A stretch of 64,000 nt of DNA from Sulfurimonas sp. (GCF_041583195.1 NZ_JBFHGL010000008.1:1-64000); one strand, 5' to 3'. Positions 54,755-63,897 are shown, numbered from the stretch's first letter. The notes: generated by a model from the sequence alone, not told the origin. Program-made: numbers and translations.

Positions 54755-56569
54755 CTAGAGTTGATATTTAACTTGTAATTTTTCTGGAAAATCCCATACG
54801 CCTTTTTGTTTTAAAGATTCAATTACACTAGGTGTACAATCAACATCATCAGGCCACCTTCTAGTAAAACCATCAAACTTATTTTTATTTGTACCGTCTA
54901 TTCCTACCATTAAACCAGATATAAATATATCTCTCTGTGCATCTATATTATTCGTAACACGCCATAATGTCATATAAGCATTAAATACATCATTGGCTTT
55001 TTCATCTATAAATACCACTATACGTATATTTGTACTCAAAGGTACCAATGCTTCAAAATACTCTTTTACGTTTTTAGATTTATTTACACTAATAACAGTT
55101 ATTGGGTTTTTAGTTCTGCGCATAAACTGATGTAATTCAACGGCGTCTGGGATCAACTCTTTTACCTGCTTTAACAACTCTTCATCACTTAATAAGTTAG
55201 GGGCTTCTACTTTATGAGCGGCCGTTGCATCAATACCTAACTTACCACCTACAAGCTCTTCGGGTGATGAATGATCAAGTGCGTCTAAAATACCCTCTGT
55301 AATAAAAAGAGACTTAGGTGTAAAACGATTTAATATATATGTAGTGAGAGCTTCATAATTATCAAGCTTTGGGGCCTTTTCATCCAAGAATATTGCATGT
55401 TTTACAAAACTCATCTGCCCTGCTCCCCAAAAAGCATGCATAAACTGTTTAGCATGTCCTTTATACAACGGTTGCATTTTTGCCATTATAAGATTATGAA
55501 AACCTGCATTCTCTGGCATATGATAATCGAGCAGATCTGGTGCAGTTGTTTTTAAAAGAGGAAAGAATATTTTTCCTGTAGCCCAACCCATATACTTATC
55601 TTCCAAAGGCGGTTTCCCTACAACAGTAGCTAAATATGTAGGTTTTTTCTTAGTTGTTATAGCACTAACTTTCATACATGGATACATCTCTTCTAAAGTA
55701 TAGTAACCAGTATGATCACCAAACGGTCCTTCTAATTTTAAATGTTCCGTATCGACCCAACCCTCGATTACATAGTCTACATCTTTAGGTATATACAACG
55801 GCGTTGTAAGAGATTTTACAAGTTGTGCCGGTTTTTTAGTGATAAGCCCGTACATTAAAAGTTCATTTACTCCATACGGTAGTGGAGCCGTTGCACACCA
55901 CGTATATAAAGGATCTCCACCTATTGCAACTGAAACAGGCATTTTTTTACCTGCTTTTTGATACTGATCAAAAAAGTGTGAAGAGTCTTTATGGATCTGC
56001 CAGTGCATTCCTAACGTGTCTTTGTCATAAACTTGAAGTCTATACATACCAAGATTTACCATCTCTCCATCAAGGCTCTGTGTATAAACCTGTCCCATTG
56101 TTATAAATGGACCACCATCTTGTTCCCAAGTTGTTAAAACAGGGATACGTGAAAGGTCTATATTGTCATCTTTATATATAACTTCCTGACATTCACCTTT
56201 ACCTTTTAAACGTTTTGGAAAAATGTTTTTTAAACTAAAAAGCTCACTCGCCATAGAAAATTTCTCTTTAAAACCTGATGGCGGCTTCATATGTAATAGT
56301 TTACTTATCTCATCAGCAACTGATTCAATAGTACGACCAAAAAGTAATTCGCATCTTTTATATGAACCAAATACGTTCATTAAAATAGGTTCTTCAAACT
56401 TTTTTCCCGTTTTTTCTTCTACTGCATTTGTAAATAGAAGGGCTTTCCCCCCACCCTCTTTTTTAACTTCTGCATATGCTAAATGTGGTATTTCTAAATA
56501 GATATCAAGTGGCGTATCTATAACTGTTAATTCATCATGTTTTTTTAGTAAATTTATCGTATTTTTCAT
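54755..56569 (-). CDS. UbiD-family decarboxylase, probably menaquinone (futalosine pathway) decarboxylase
   Basis: A 604-aa prenylated-FMN-dependent decarboxylase. Active-site segments are LEGPFGDHTGYYT (Glu and metal/flavin region), DVDYVIEGWVD, and GHAKQFMHAFWGAGQMSF. The ~600-aa length and KHDELTVIDTPLDIYLEIPHLAYAE N-terminus match the menaquinone-biosynthesis decarboxylase of Campylobacterota rather than aromatic-acid UbiDs of about 490 aa. A flavin prenyltransferase partner must lie elsewhere. An extended -10 sits seven bases before its ATG. Confidence 0.88.
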   Translation of the reverse strand: MKNTINLLKKHDELTVIDTPLDIYLEIPHLAYAEVKKEGGGKALLFTNAVEEKTGKKFEEPILMNVFGSYKRCELLFGRTIESVADEISKLLHMKPPSGFKEKFSMASELFSLKNIFPKRLKGKGECQEVIYKDDNIDLSRIPVLTTWEQDGGPFITMGQVYTQSLDGEMVNLGMYRLQVYDKDTLGMHWQIHKDSSHFFDQYQKAGKKMPVSVAIGGDPLYTWCATAPLPYGVNELLMYGLITKKPAQLVKSLTTPLYIPKDVDYVIEGWVDTEHLKLEGPFGDHTGYYTLEEMYPCMKVSAITTKKKPTYLATVVGKPPLEDKYMGWATGKIFFPLLKTTAPDLLDYHMPENAGFHNLIMAKMQPLYKGHAKQFMHAFWGAGQMSFVKHAIFLDEKAPKLDNYEALTTYILNRFTPKSLFITEGILDALDHSSPEELVGGKLGIDATAAHKVEAPNLLSDEELLKQVKELIPDAVELHQFMRRTKNPITVISVNKSKNVKEYFEALVPLSTNIRIVVFIDEKANDVFNAYMTLWRVTNNIDAQRDIFISGLMVGIDGTNKNKFDGFTRRWPDDVDCTPSVIESLKQKGVWDFPEKLQVKYQL

Positions 56570-56576
56570 AAGAGGG

Positions 56577-56585
56577 ATTATAGCA
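56577..56585 (-). promoter_or_regulatory. Extended -10 of the UbiD-like gene, seven bases before the ATG
   Basis: TGCTATAAT on the minus strand, then CCCTCTT and the ATG at 56569. There is no Shine-Dalgarno, so a leaderless transcript is predicted. Confidence 0.6.
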
Positions 56586-56721
56586 TATTTTATTTTTCCT
56601 TTTATTACATAAAAGTCTGTTTGTTATAAAAAAAAATCTTATAATTACAGACTACTTTCAAGATAGCCAAAGTTTTCTAAATGTATAATTTGGTAACACT
56701 AAAATCAGATGGGGTTATCTA

Positions 56722-57846
56722 TTGAGAGACTTAACACTTATCTTGCTATCAGCTGGCAGTTCTAGCCGTTTTGAGATGGATGTAAAAAAACAATGGCTTA
56801 GAATTAAACATGACCCATTGTGGTTTTTTGTAGCAAAAAAATTAGAAAAAACTTCTGTTTTTGCTAAAATAATTATTACATCTTCAGCTGATGATTTAGA
56901 ATACATGAAAAGTTATGGACAATTTACATATGTTGAAGGTGGAGATACACGTCAACAATCACTGAAAAACTCTCTAAAATATGTTAATACTGATTATGTT
57001 CTAGTTAGTGACATAGCTCGTGCATGTATCGAAGCTACATTTTTAGAAAGAATAATCTCACATAAAACTGATGCAGATTGTATTGTACCTTTTCTACCTC
57101 TGAATGATACTATCGTATATGACGGTGTAACGATTGACAGAGATAAGGTAAAACGTGTTCAAACACCGCAACTCTCAAAAACTGCGATACTTTTAAAAGC
57201 TTTGGATACAGATATAGAATATACTGATGAAAGCTCAGCAATAGTTGCAAGTGGCGGGAATAGAGAGTTTATAGATGGTGATGAAAATGCTCACAAGATA
57301 ACTCATATTAGTGATCTAAACAAGATACCTTGTATAGATTCCCCATCTAATGATATTTTAAGTGGTAACGGGTTTGATGTCCATGCGTTTGACGACAAGG
57401 GTGATATGTATCTTTGCGGTGTTAAAATTGACTCAGATTATGGGTTTAAAGCTCATAGTGACGGAGATGTTGCTATTCATGCACTTATCGATGCAATTTT
57501 AGGTGCCGCCGGTATGGGAGATATTGGGATGATGTTTCCAGATAACGATGATACATATAAAGGTATAGATTCAAAAGAGCTATTAAAACATGTAGTAAAA
57601 AAGATCTATAACTACGGTTATATTATTATAAACGTTGATATCACTATTGCAGCACAGAAGCCTCGTATTGGACAGTATAAGCAGCAAATGAGAGAGACCA
57701 TATCAAGTATTATAAACTGTGATATGCATAGAGTTAACGTAAAAGCTACAACAACTGAAAAACTAGGCTTTGTCGGTAGAGCCGAAGGTGTAGCAGTTTT
57801 TGCAAATGCCAATTTAAAATATTTTAATTGGCAACAGAAGAGTTAA
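56722..57846 (+). CDS. ispDF: Bifunctional IspDF
   Basis: Performs steps 3 and 5 of the MEP pathway: CDP-ME formation by the N-terminal IspD domain (about 1-205, LLSAGSSSRFEMDVKKQW) and MEcPP formation by the C-terminal IspF domain (about 215-374, GFDVHAF, the HSDGDV loop and ATTTEKLGFVGRAEGVA). The fusion is typical of Campylobacterota. It starts with TTG at 56722 (GGGG upstream); a nearby ATG is out of frame. ispH is elsewhere in this window. Confidence 0.95.
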   Translation: MRDLTLILLSAGSSSRFEMDVKKQWLRIKHDPLWFFVAKKLEKTSVFAKIIITSSADDLEYMKSYGQFTYVEGGDTRQQSLKNSLKYVNTDYVLVSDIARACIEATFLERIISHKTDADCIVPFLPLNDTIVYDGVTIDRDKVKRVQTPQLSKTAILLKALDTDIEYTDESSAIVASGGNREFIDGDENAHKITHISDLNKIPCIDSPSNDILSGNGFDVHAFDDKGDMYLCGVKIDSDYGFKAHSDGDVAIHALIDAILGAAGMGDIGMMFPDNDDTYKGIDSKELLKHVVKKIYNYGYIIINVDITIAAQKPRIGQYKQQMRETISSIINCDMHRVNVKATTTEKLGFVGRAEGVAVFANANLKYFNWQQKS

Positions 57847-57856
57847 AGGGTAAAAT

Positions 57857-58744
57857 TTGAAAATATTAATTATAGAAAACGAAGTATATTTAGCACAAAG
57901 TATAGCAACAAAACTTGGTGATCTAGGTCATGTATGTGAGATGTGTACGTCAACTAGAGATGCTATTAAGAGTAACAGCTACGATGTAGTACTATTATCT
58001 ACAAACATAAACGGTCAAGACTTTAACCCTGTTATTGAAACTTTTAAAAACTCTATCATAATTTTAATGGTGTCATATATATCAAATGATACCGTATCAA
58101 AACCTTTAGCCGCAGGTGCAAAAGATTATATACTAAAACCTTTTATGATAGAAGAGCTTGTTAGAAAAATAAACCATTACCAAGATTATGAAAAAGTTAA
58201 AAAACGTAATATTGCTTATGAAAAATATCTAGCGCACTCTTTTGCAAACATATCAAACGATTACAACCATGAAGAGATTGAACTTCCTGTTTTTGTTTCA
58301 TCAGGTTTTATTAAAAACATAGATGCATTTGCGTTTGAACATGCTCGCATTAAAAACAAGGCAATAAACTTTATCTCTTTAAATGATCCTAAAGCTATGT
58401 CTGAGATAAATGCTACAGGACCAAATACAATACTCTATATAATAGACTACCAATCACTAAAAAAAGGTGAAAGAAAAGCCTTTTTAGAAGTTATAGCAGA
58501 CAAACAAGCCATTATAGCCAACAGTGATAAAGTTGACGATGTTGACTTTAACGTTATTGAGATCAAGAGTGACAACAACGTCTTTGATCAAGGTGAAATC
58601 CTTCCTATAGAGGATTATGTTAAATTTATTGTTTTAAATTATCAAAATAAATTTCCAGATACCGAGCTTTCTAAAAAACTAGGTATATCACGTAAAAGCT
58701 TATGGGAGAAACGTAAAAAATATGACATCGTCAAAAAGAAATAA
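57857..58744 (+). CDS. HP1021-like atypical response regulator
   Basis: A 295-aa transcription regulator with a receiver-like N-terminus (about 1-120) in which the phosphoacceptor is Ser48 (YDVVLLSTN) while Lys94 remains, an unrecognised middle (about 125-255) and a C-terminal Fis-type helix-turn-helix (about 266-290, DTELSKKLGISRKSLWEKRKKY). Starts TTG at 57857 (AAAGGG upstream). It directly follows ispDF, as HP1021 follows HP1020 (ispDF) in Helicobacter pylori. HP1021 is reported as a redox-responsive regulator; a similar role here is inference. Confidence 0.85.
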   Translation: MKILIIENEVYLAQSIATKLGDLGHVCEMCTSTRDAIKSNSYDVVLLSTNINGQDFNPVIETFKNSIIILMVSYISNDTVSKPLAAGAKDYILKPFMIEELVRKINHYQDYEKVKKRNIAYEKYLAHSFANISNDYNHEEIELPVFVSSGFIKNIDAFAFEHARIKNKAINFISLNDPKAMSEINATGPNTILYIIDYQSLKKGERKAFLEVIADKQAIIANSDKVDDVDFNVIEIKSDNNVFDQGEILPIEDYVKFIVLNYQNKFPDTELSKKLGISRKSLWEKRKKYDIVKKK

Positions 58745-59912
58745 AACACTCTTTATAGATGCAGAAGCAGTATCTGCTTTAGAGATGTTAAAAAACGGTC
58801 TTTTAAGACCTGCAACAAAACTAATGAACTCTAAAGAAAGTGCAGAAGTTTTACAAACTGGACTTATTAACGGACAAACTTTTCCATTTCCATTTATTCT
58901 TGCACCGTCTGGAAAAACAAATGCAGAAGTATTAAAATCTTTAAAACCCGGTGAAGAGATCTTACTGATCTGTGATAAGGTAGAATTTGCTACTTTGATA
59001 GTTGAGGAGGTATTTGAAATTGATCCACTTGAACGTATCAAACAAATTTACGGAACTTCAGATACAGGTCATCCAGGTGTTCAAGCTACTCTGAGCAGAC
59101 TTGGTTCTTTCGCCATAAGCGGTGAGTTTACTATAACAAACCCTAAGCAGTTTGAGCATAAAAACACTATTGAAGAAGCAAAAAGTCTTATAAATGCCAA
59201 ACATACTACAGCACTTATGATGGCGGCTAATCCGCTTCACCGTGGACATGAAAAACTGATCAGACAAACACTTGACAACACTGATCTGCTAGTAATTTTC
59301 TTATTAAAACCGTATACAGAAACAAATCTGAGTTTCGATATTAGAAAAGAGAGTTTAGAATATTTCATAAACAACTTTTTAACAAAAAATGAAGTCCTTG
59401 TAGTACCACTTGAAAATAGCTATATTTTTGCAGGTTATAATGAAATTATTTTAGATGCAATAGTATCTAAAAACTATGGATGTGACAGACTGACGGTAGG
59501 ACTAAACCATGCAGGTCTTGGTATGTTTTATGATTCAAATTCAAATAACTCTATCATAGATAAGGTTATAGGAATAGATATAGAGATCACGGTAGCAAGC
59601 CAGTATGTTTACTGTGATAAATGTACGACACTTGTAAGCAAAACAACTTGTCCACACGGTCAGCATCACCAGATCTCTTTTCATTCAGATTCTATCCTAG
59701 AACTTTTAGAACTCGGTATTTTGCCACCAACGATGCTCATTAGAAAAGAGCTCTCAGCTCAAATACTATCTAAACTACATCCAAACAGGTTTAAAAATTT
59801 AGAAAAGCTTTATTATGATCTGCTTCCGGTAGAGGGCCTTTTAGAAGAGCATACTGAAAAAGATTTTTATTTAGAGCTTATGAAGCTTTATCAAACAACA
59901 TCACTAACTTAA
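58722..59912 (+). CDS. ATP-sulfurylase-like nucleotidylyltransferase, divergent active site
   Basis: A 396-aa protein of the ATP sulfurylase (Sat) fold: N-terminal PUA-like domain (TSDTGHPGVQATLSRLGSFAISGEF) and a nucleotidyltransferase domain. The QxRNPxHxxH motif of true Sat is MMAANPLHRGH: the Gln and Arg used for sulfate are Met167 and Ala169. GRDHAG is GLNHAG (Leu261, Asn262). The CDKC...CPH zinc site (298-312) remains. A different substrate is likely. It overlaps the HP1021-like gene by 23 bases. Confidence 0.85.
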   Translation: MTSSKRNKTLFIDAEAVSALEMLKNGLLRPATKLMNSKESAEVLQTGLINGQTFPFPFILAPSGKTNAEVLKSLKPGEEILLICDKVEFATLIVEEVFEIDPLERIKQIYGTSDTGHPGVQATLSRLGSFAISGEFTITNPKQFEHKNTIEEAKSLINAKHTTALMMAANPLHRGHEKLIRQTLDNTDLLVIFLLKPYTETNLSFDIRKESLEYFINNFLTKNEVLVVPLENSYIFAGYNEIILDAIVSKNYGCDRLTVGLNHAGLGMFYDSNSNNSIIDKVIGIDIEITVASQYVYCDKCTTLVSKTTCPHGQHHQISFHSDSILELLELGILPPTMLIRKELSAQILSKLHPNRFKNLEKLYYDLLPVEGLLEEHTEKDFYLELMKLYQTTSLT

Positions 59913-59925
59913 TAGGCAAATAATT

Positions 59926-60423
59926 ATGAATTGGTTTTTTATTACACTTTTTTACTCTGGACTATCTCCTAAAGCTCCTGGAACTGTAGGTACGTTAGTA
60001 TCACTTCCACTTGGTATGCTAATACTAATATACTTTAGTGCCGAAACACTTTTTATGGCTACTGTTTTAATCACAGCCATAGCTATAAGAGAGATTAACA
60101 AATATGAGCAAAAGAGTGGTATTCACGATGACAAAAGAATTGTTATTGATGAGCTTGCAGGGATGTGGTTTGCCTTAAGTGTTGCTCCTGCAATAAGTAT
60201 TAATTTAAATGAAGTTTCAAACTTTGAAAACGGTTTTTTAATACAATCAATTCTTTCTTTTTTATTATTTAGATACTTTGATATCACAAAACCATCGATC
60301 ATAGGCAGACTTGATCGTGAGGCAAAAGGCGGTGTCGGTGTGATGGCAGACGACATCGTAGCAGGTTTTACAGCAGGTATTCTAAGTGCAGTTACTTGGC
60401 AGTTAATCTTAAAGTTTCTATAA
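59926..60423 (+). CDS. pgpA: PgpA, phosphatidylglycerophosphatase A
   Basis: Dephosphorylates phosphatidylglycerol phosphate in the inner membrane. The 165-aa protein has about three to four membrane segments, SPKAPGTVGTLVSLPLG, DDKRIVIDELAGMW and RYFDITKP...GGVGVMADDIVAG, all family-specific. It follows the Sat-like gene by 13 bases on the same strand. Confidence 0.94.
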   Translation: MNWFFITLFYSGLSPKAPGTVGTLVSLPLGMLILIYFSAETLFMATVLITAIAIREINKYEQKSGIHDDKRIVIDELAGMWFALSVAPAISINLNEVSNFENGFLIQSILSFLLFRYFDITKPSIIGRLDREAKGGVGVMADDIVAGFTAGILSAVTWQLILKFL

Positions 60424-60444
60424 CTTTTAAAATAATCTATTTTT

Positions 60445-60453
60445 TGTTATAAT
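60445..60453 (+). promoter_or_regulatory. Extended -10 promoter of the 710-aa signalling gene
   Basis: TGTTATAAT preceded by a T-run, 30 bases before the ATG at 60483, with AACAAGG as ribosome site. Confidence 0.7.
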
Positions 60454-60482
60454 CCTTTAATTTAAAATAACAAGGTTTATCA

Positions 60483-62615
60483 ATGAAAAACTTTTTTCTT
60501 ATTTTTGTCATTCTAAGTGCACCTCTTTTTGCAAGTACATTAGGTACTAATGAGGAACTAACTATGTTAGTTGCCCTTTTTGCATTAGCATTTATAGGTA
60601 TTATTTCTCTATTTTTATCCTCTAAACAACTCTCCAAAGTAAAATCTGAACATGCACAAATGATGAAACATCAAGAAGAGATAGAACACCGCCAGAGTGA
60701 ACTTCTTGTAGAAATGAGTAAAAACATACAAAATATTACTAAAGAAACACTTGGTGATACTACAAAACTTAAAACTACTAATGAGTCTGTACAAAAACAT
60801 ATTAGTAAAGTTATAAGCTCTGAAAACACTATTATAGATGCAACTAGTGATTTAATTGAGTTCTTACAAATTAAATCTAAAAAAGTCCATCCGTTAAATG
60901 AAAATTTTAAACTTGAAAACTTGCTAAACGACATACTTGGACAGATAAAAACAAACCACAGCGAAATAGACTTAGAGCTAATCTTTGATGTGGATGACAA
61001 TATTCCTGATATGTTAAATTCAGACACGCTTGGAATATCAAAAATTCTAGTCAATCTTATAGAGTTTTGTATAGTAAACTCTTCTAAACAGATAGCTGTT
61101 CAAGTTTCTAAAAGAAGTAAATTCAATGCACCTACTACACTACATTTTGTTGTTTACTCAAATACAATGGTTACAGTTAGTAAAGATATTTTTAAAACAA
61201 AATATAATGAACAAACAAAAAAATACGATGGTATGGCACTATTTGTATCGTATGAGCTTGCTGAACTTATGGGTGGTACTATTATTGCAAGAAACAATCA
61301 TCAAAACTCAAATGTTGAGTTTGTATTAAACTTACCATACTATGAAGTAAACGCAAACACACTTAAAGAAAATAGACTTAATACAAAACTAACTCAAAAT
61401 CAAAAAATATTTCTTGTTGACTCTTCATATGAAACAACACTTGCAATAAAAAGAATTCTTCAAACAATAAAATGTGATGTCGACACGCAAACAAAAGAAG
61501 AATTTTTAAGTAAAACACCTGATCTTTCAAAATATACAACGATTTTAATAGATGAAAAACTTATCAATTCGACATTTACAAAAACTATCTCAAATATTCA
61601 AAAAGATAAAAGACCAAATCTATTAACCCTAAGCAATATATTTGCCAAAACTTCAAAAAAGAATATTGATGCTATTAGTCTTCATAAACCACTTACAAAA
61701 GAGAGTATCTTTTATACTTTATCTGAATTTAACAAGTCTGATAAAACTATTGAAAATAATACTAGCAATAAAAAACTGCTAGTTCATAGAGATCGTTTCG
61801 CAGATGCTCCAAATATTAAGCTGGAAAGTTTCGCACATTTCTCAGATACCAACTTATTAATTGTAGAAGATAATTTGATAAACCAAAAAGTTTTGACCAG
61901 TGTGCTTAAAAAATCAAATATGAATATCACTATTGCAAATGACGGTCAGGAAGCGGTTGATATTTTAAATGATAATAATCAATTTGATATGGTATTGATG
62001 GATATCAACATGCCGATCATGGATGGGTATGAAGCTACTAGGAAAATTAGACAAAATAAAGATCTAGATATGGTTCCGATTGTAGCTCTTAGTGCATTAA
62101 CAGCTGCAGATGAAATTAATAAAGTTTTTATTGTAGGAATGAACGGATATCTATCAAAACCATTAGAAAAAGAGAAACTATATACAGCATTTGATAAGTT
62201 TATAAATAAAAAGAACTTTGTTGAAAGTGCTTCTAGTGAAGATCTATCTCAAGAGGTTGAAATTAAAAACTTAGATGGTTTAAATGTAGAGAACGGTTTA
62301 AAACAGGCAGGTGGAAATCCTATTTTTTATATAGAAGTTTTAAAAGAGTTTGTTGATGCTTATGGAGACAGTGACGTTGTATTTGAAAAACTTGTTTATG
62401 AACACAGATTTGAGCAGGCAAGAATGTTATGTTTAGATATGCGTGGACTTGCAGGTGCCGTTGGTGCTGATGATATGCAAGAGTTTTCAAGTGAAATACT
62501 TCAAAAAATCATATTTAAAAAATATGACATGCTTGGAGATTATGTAAAAGCATATAAAGAGAAGTTGGCTATATTAAACAACTCTATTGAAAAGTATATA
62601 TCTGTTAATTCATAA
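60483..62615 (+). CDS. Hybrid histidine-kinase-like protein lacking phosphoacceptor histidines
   Basis: A 710-aa membrane protein. It has a signal-like segment (1-18), TM (about 26-46), a coiled segment, a HisKA-like region (about 75-150) where the H-box His is Lys80 (EMSKNIQNI), and an HATPase-like region (about 170-290) without the N, G1 and G2 boxes (NLIEFCI, SNTM, GMAL). A degenerate receiver (about 307-415) follows, then a complete receiver (about 455-575, Asp507, Ser537, Lys559) and an HPT-like end (about 600-705) with Leu651 in place of the His. Kinase and relay activity are unlikely; the second receiver may still sense phosphate from another kinase. Confidence 0.88.
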   Translation: MKNFFLIFVILSAPLFASTLGTNEELTMLVALFALAFIGIISLFLSSKQLSKVKSEHAQMMKHQEEIEHRQSELLVEMSKNIQNITKETLGDTTKLKTTNESVQKHISKVISSENTIIDATSDLIEFLQIKSKKVHPLNENFKLENLLNDILGQIKTNHSEIDLELIFDVDDNIPDMLNSDTLGISKILVNLIEFCIVNSSKQIAVQVSKRSKFNAPTTLHFVVYSNTMVTVSKDIFKTKYNEQTKKYDGMALFVSYELAELMGGTIIARNNHQNSNVEFVLNLPYYEVNANTLKENRLNTKLTQNQKIFLVDSSYETTLAIKRILQTIKCDVDTQTKEEFLSKTPDLSKYTTILIDEKLINSTFTKTISNIQKDKRPNLLTLSNIFAKTSKKNIDAISLHKPLTKESIFYTLSEFNKSDKTIENNTSNKKLLVHRDRFADAPNIKLESFAHFSDTNLLIVEDNLINQKVLTSVLKKSNMNITIANDGQEAVDILNDNNQFDMVLMDINMPIMDGYEATRKIRQNKDLDMVPIVALSALTAADEINKVFIVGMNGYLSKPLEKEKLYTAFDKFINKKNFVESASSEDLSQEVEIKNLDGLNVENGLKQAGGNPIFYIEVLKEFVDAYGDSDVVFEKLVYEHRFEQARMLCLDMRGLAGAVGADDMQEFSSEILQKIIFKKYDMLGDYVKAYKEKLAILNNSIEKYISVNS

Positions 62616-62780
62616 TCATTTATTAAGTTAAATGTAATACTTTTCTTTAAATTAAACTATAATTTATATATTATTATATATTATTATTTATTATAAAAAA
62701 ATCTAATTATAAATAAATATATAGGAATAGTTTCTGTATATACAAATTAAATTAGATAATAAATAAATTAAGGTATTAGT

Positions 62781-63344
62781 ATGTACAGACCAATTCCTAC
62801 AGATAATGAAATCATTCTCGATTCAAAAAAATATATCGTATCGCAAACCAACCCTCAAGGTTTTATAGAATACGGAAATGATTACTTTATAGAGATCTCA
62901 AAATATACTGAGCAAGAGCTTTTAGGTAAACCACATAGTATTATTAGACACCCTGATATGCCTAAGATTGTGTTTAAGATGATGTGGGATAGAATATCTA
63001 AAGGGCAAAATATTATGGCTTTAGTAAAAAACTTAGCTAAAGATGGCAGTTTTTACTGGGTTGTAACGGAATTTGAACCCAAACGTGATGCACTTAGCAG
63101 TCAAATTGTATCTTATACTGCTTTTAGAAGAGCTGCGCCAAGAGATGCCATTGAAGAGATAACTCCAATTTATAAAGAACTTGTAAAACTTGAAAATACT
63201 GGTGGGATGGAAGCCAGTGAAAAATATCTAAGAGATTTTTTAGAGTCAAAAAACATGACTTATGACGAGTTTATCGATGAAACTGTACAGAATAAGGGAA
63301 TGTTCAAAGTCTTTTTCAAAGCTATGAAAAAGATGTTTCATTAA
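62781..63344 (+). CDS. PAS-domain energy-taxis protein, CetB-like
   Basis: A 187-aa cytosolic protein with one PAS domain (about 15-120) of the Aer/CetB type: QTNPQGFIEYGNDYFIEISKYTEQELLGKPHSIIRHPDMP, then a helical tail (about 125-187). In Campylobacter the FAD-binding CetB works with the receptor CetA; no cetA is beside it here. RHPDMP and the WVVTEFEPKRD segment are typical. TAAGGT precedes the ATG. The 166 bases upstream are almost entirely A/T. Confidence 0.85.
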   Translation: MYRPIPTDNEIILDSKKYIVSQTNPQGFIEYGNDYFIEISKYTEQELLGKPHSIIRHPDMPKIVFKMMWDRISKGQNIMALVKNLAKDGSFYWVVTEFEPKRDALSSQIVSYTAFRRAAPRDAIEEITPIYKELVKLENTGGMEASEKYLRDFLESKNMTYDEFIDETVQNKGMFKVFFKAMKKMFH

Positions 63345-63349
63345 ATTAC

Positions 63350-63378
63350 TTGAACAACAAAAAAATTAAGTTGTTCAA
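63350..63378. terminator. Hairpin between convergent PAS and unknown genes
   Basis: Nine-base arms TTGAACAAC and GTTGTTCAA with an 11-base A-rich loop, exactly between the two convergent stop codons. There is no T-tract, so function is inferred from position. Confidence 0.5.
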
Positions 63379-63384
63379 ATAGTT

Positions 63385-63897
63385 CTATACAAACATTGGA
63401 TCGTCTGTCGGTTCGATCTCTTCATAATCATTAACAATCTGCTCAAATATCTTCATTGTTTTGTTAGCTTTTTCTATATTATCATCAAAAATCTTTTTTG
63501 ATGCAGGGAAAGTTTCACTAAGTTCTTTATATATTAATATACGCCCGTTTATATGTTTGTTTATCTCTGCAAAAGCTGTTTCTAGATACTCTCTTTTTGT
63601 AGTATGGCGAAAAAGTGCTCTAACCATTTTAATACGCTCTTTGATAGGTATTGATTCATCTATACCTTCAGCAATTCTTTTTATATCTAAACGAGATAAA
63701 TACACACCGCTTATTGCAGGTGCTAACAATTTTGAAGTTAACGCATCAACAAACTGTGGAACAGGTTCTTCATCTTCTTTATCACCTGCATCCGGATTTT
63801 GTCCGTTAGCCATGTTGTCTTCCGGATTTAGAGAACATTTATCCTTTACAAACTTGTCAAACTCATTTTTTAAATCATCTAAATCGTGGTGGTTCAT
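63385..63897 (-). CDS. Hypothetical helical protein, 170 aa
   Basis: A cytosolic, acidic protein: a charged N-terminus with Asp/Glu-Asn-rich low complexity (about 25-45), then a helical region (about 47-155, VPQFVDALTSKLLAPAISGVYLSRLDIKRIAEGIDESIPIKERIKMVRALF) and an acidic tail ending DDPMFV. I do not recognise it. It is 16 bases downstream of another minus-strand gene, so both likely share a transcript. Confidence 0.75.
   Translation of the reverse strand: MNHHDLDDLKNEFDKFVKDKCSLNPEDNMANGQNPDAGDKEDEEPVPQFVDALTSKLLAPAISGVYLSRLDIKRIAEGIDESIPIKERIKMVRALFRHTTKREYLETAFAEINKHINGRILIYKELSETFPASKKIFDDNIEKANKTMKIFEQIVNDYEEIEPTDDPMFV

Noticed and set aside
62616-62780. Origin-like or regulatory AT-rich region before the CetB-like gene
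   Set aside because: It is almost only A/T with several TATAAT-like strings, but I found no repeated DnaA-box or operator pattern.
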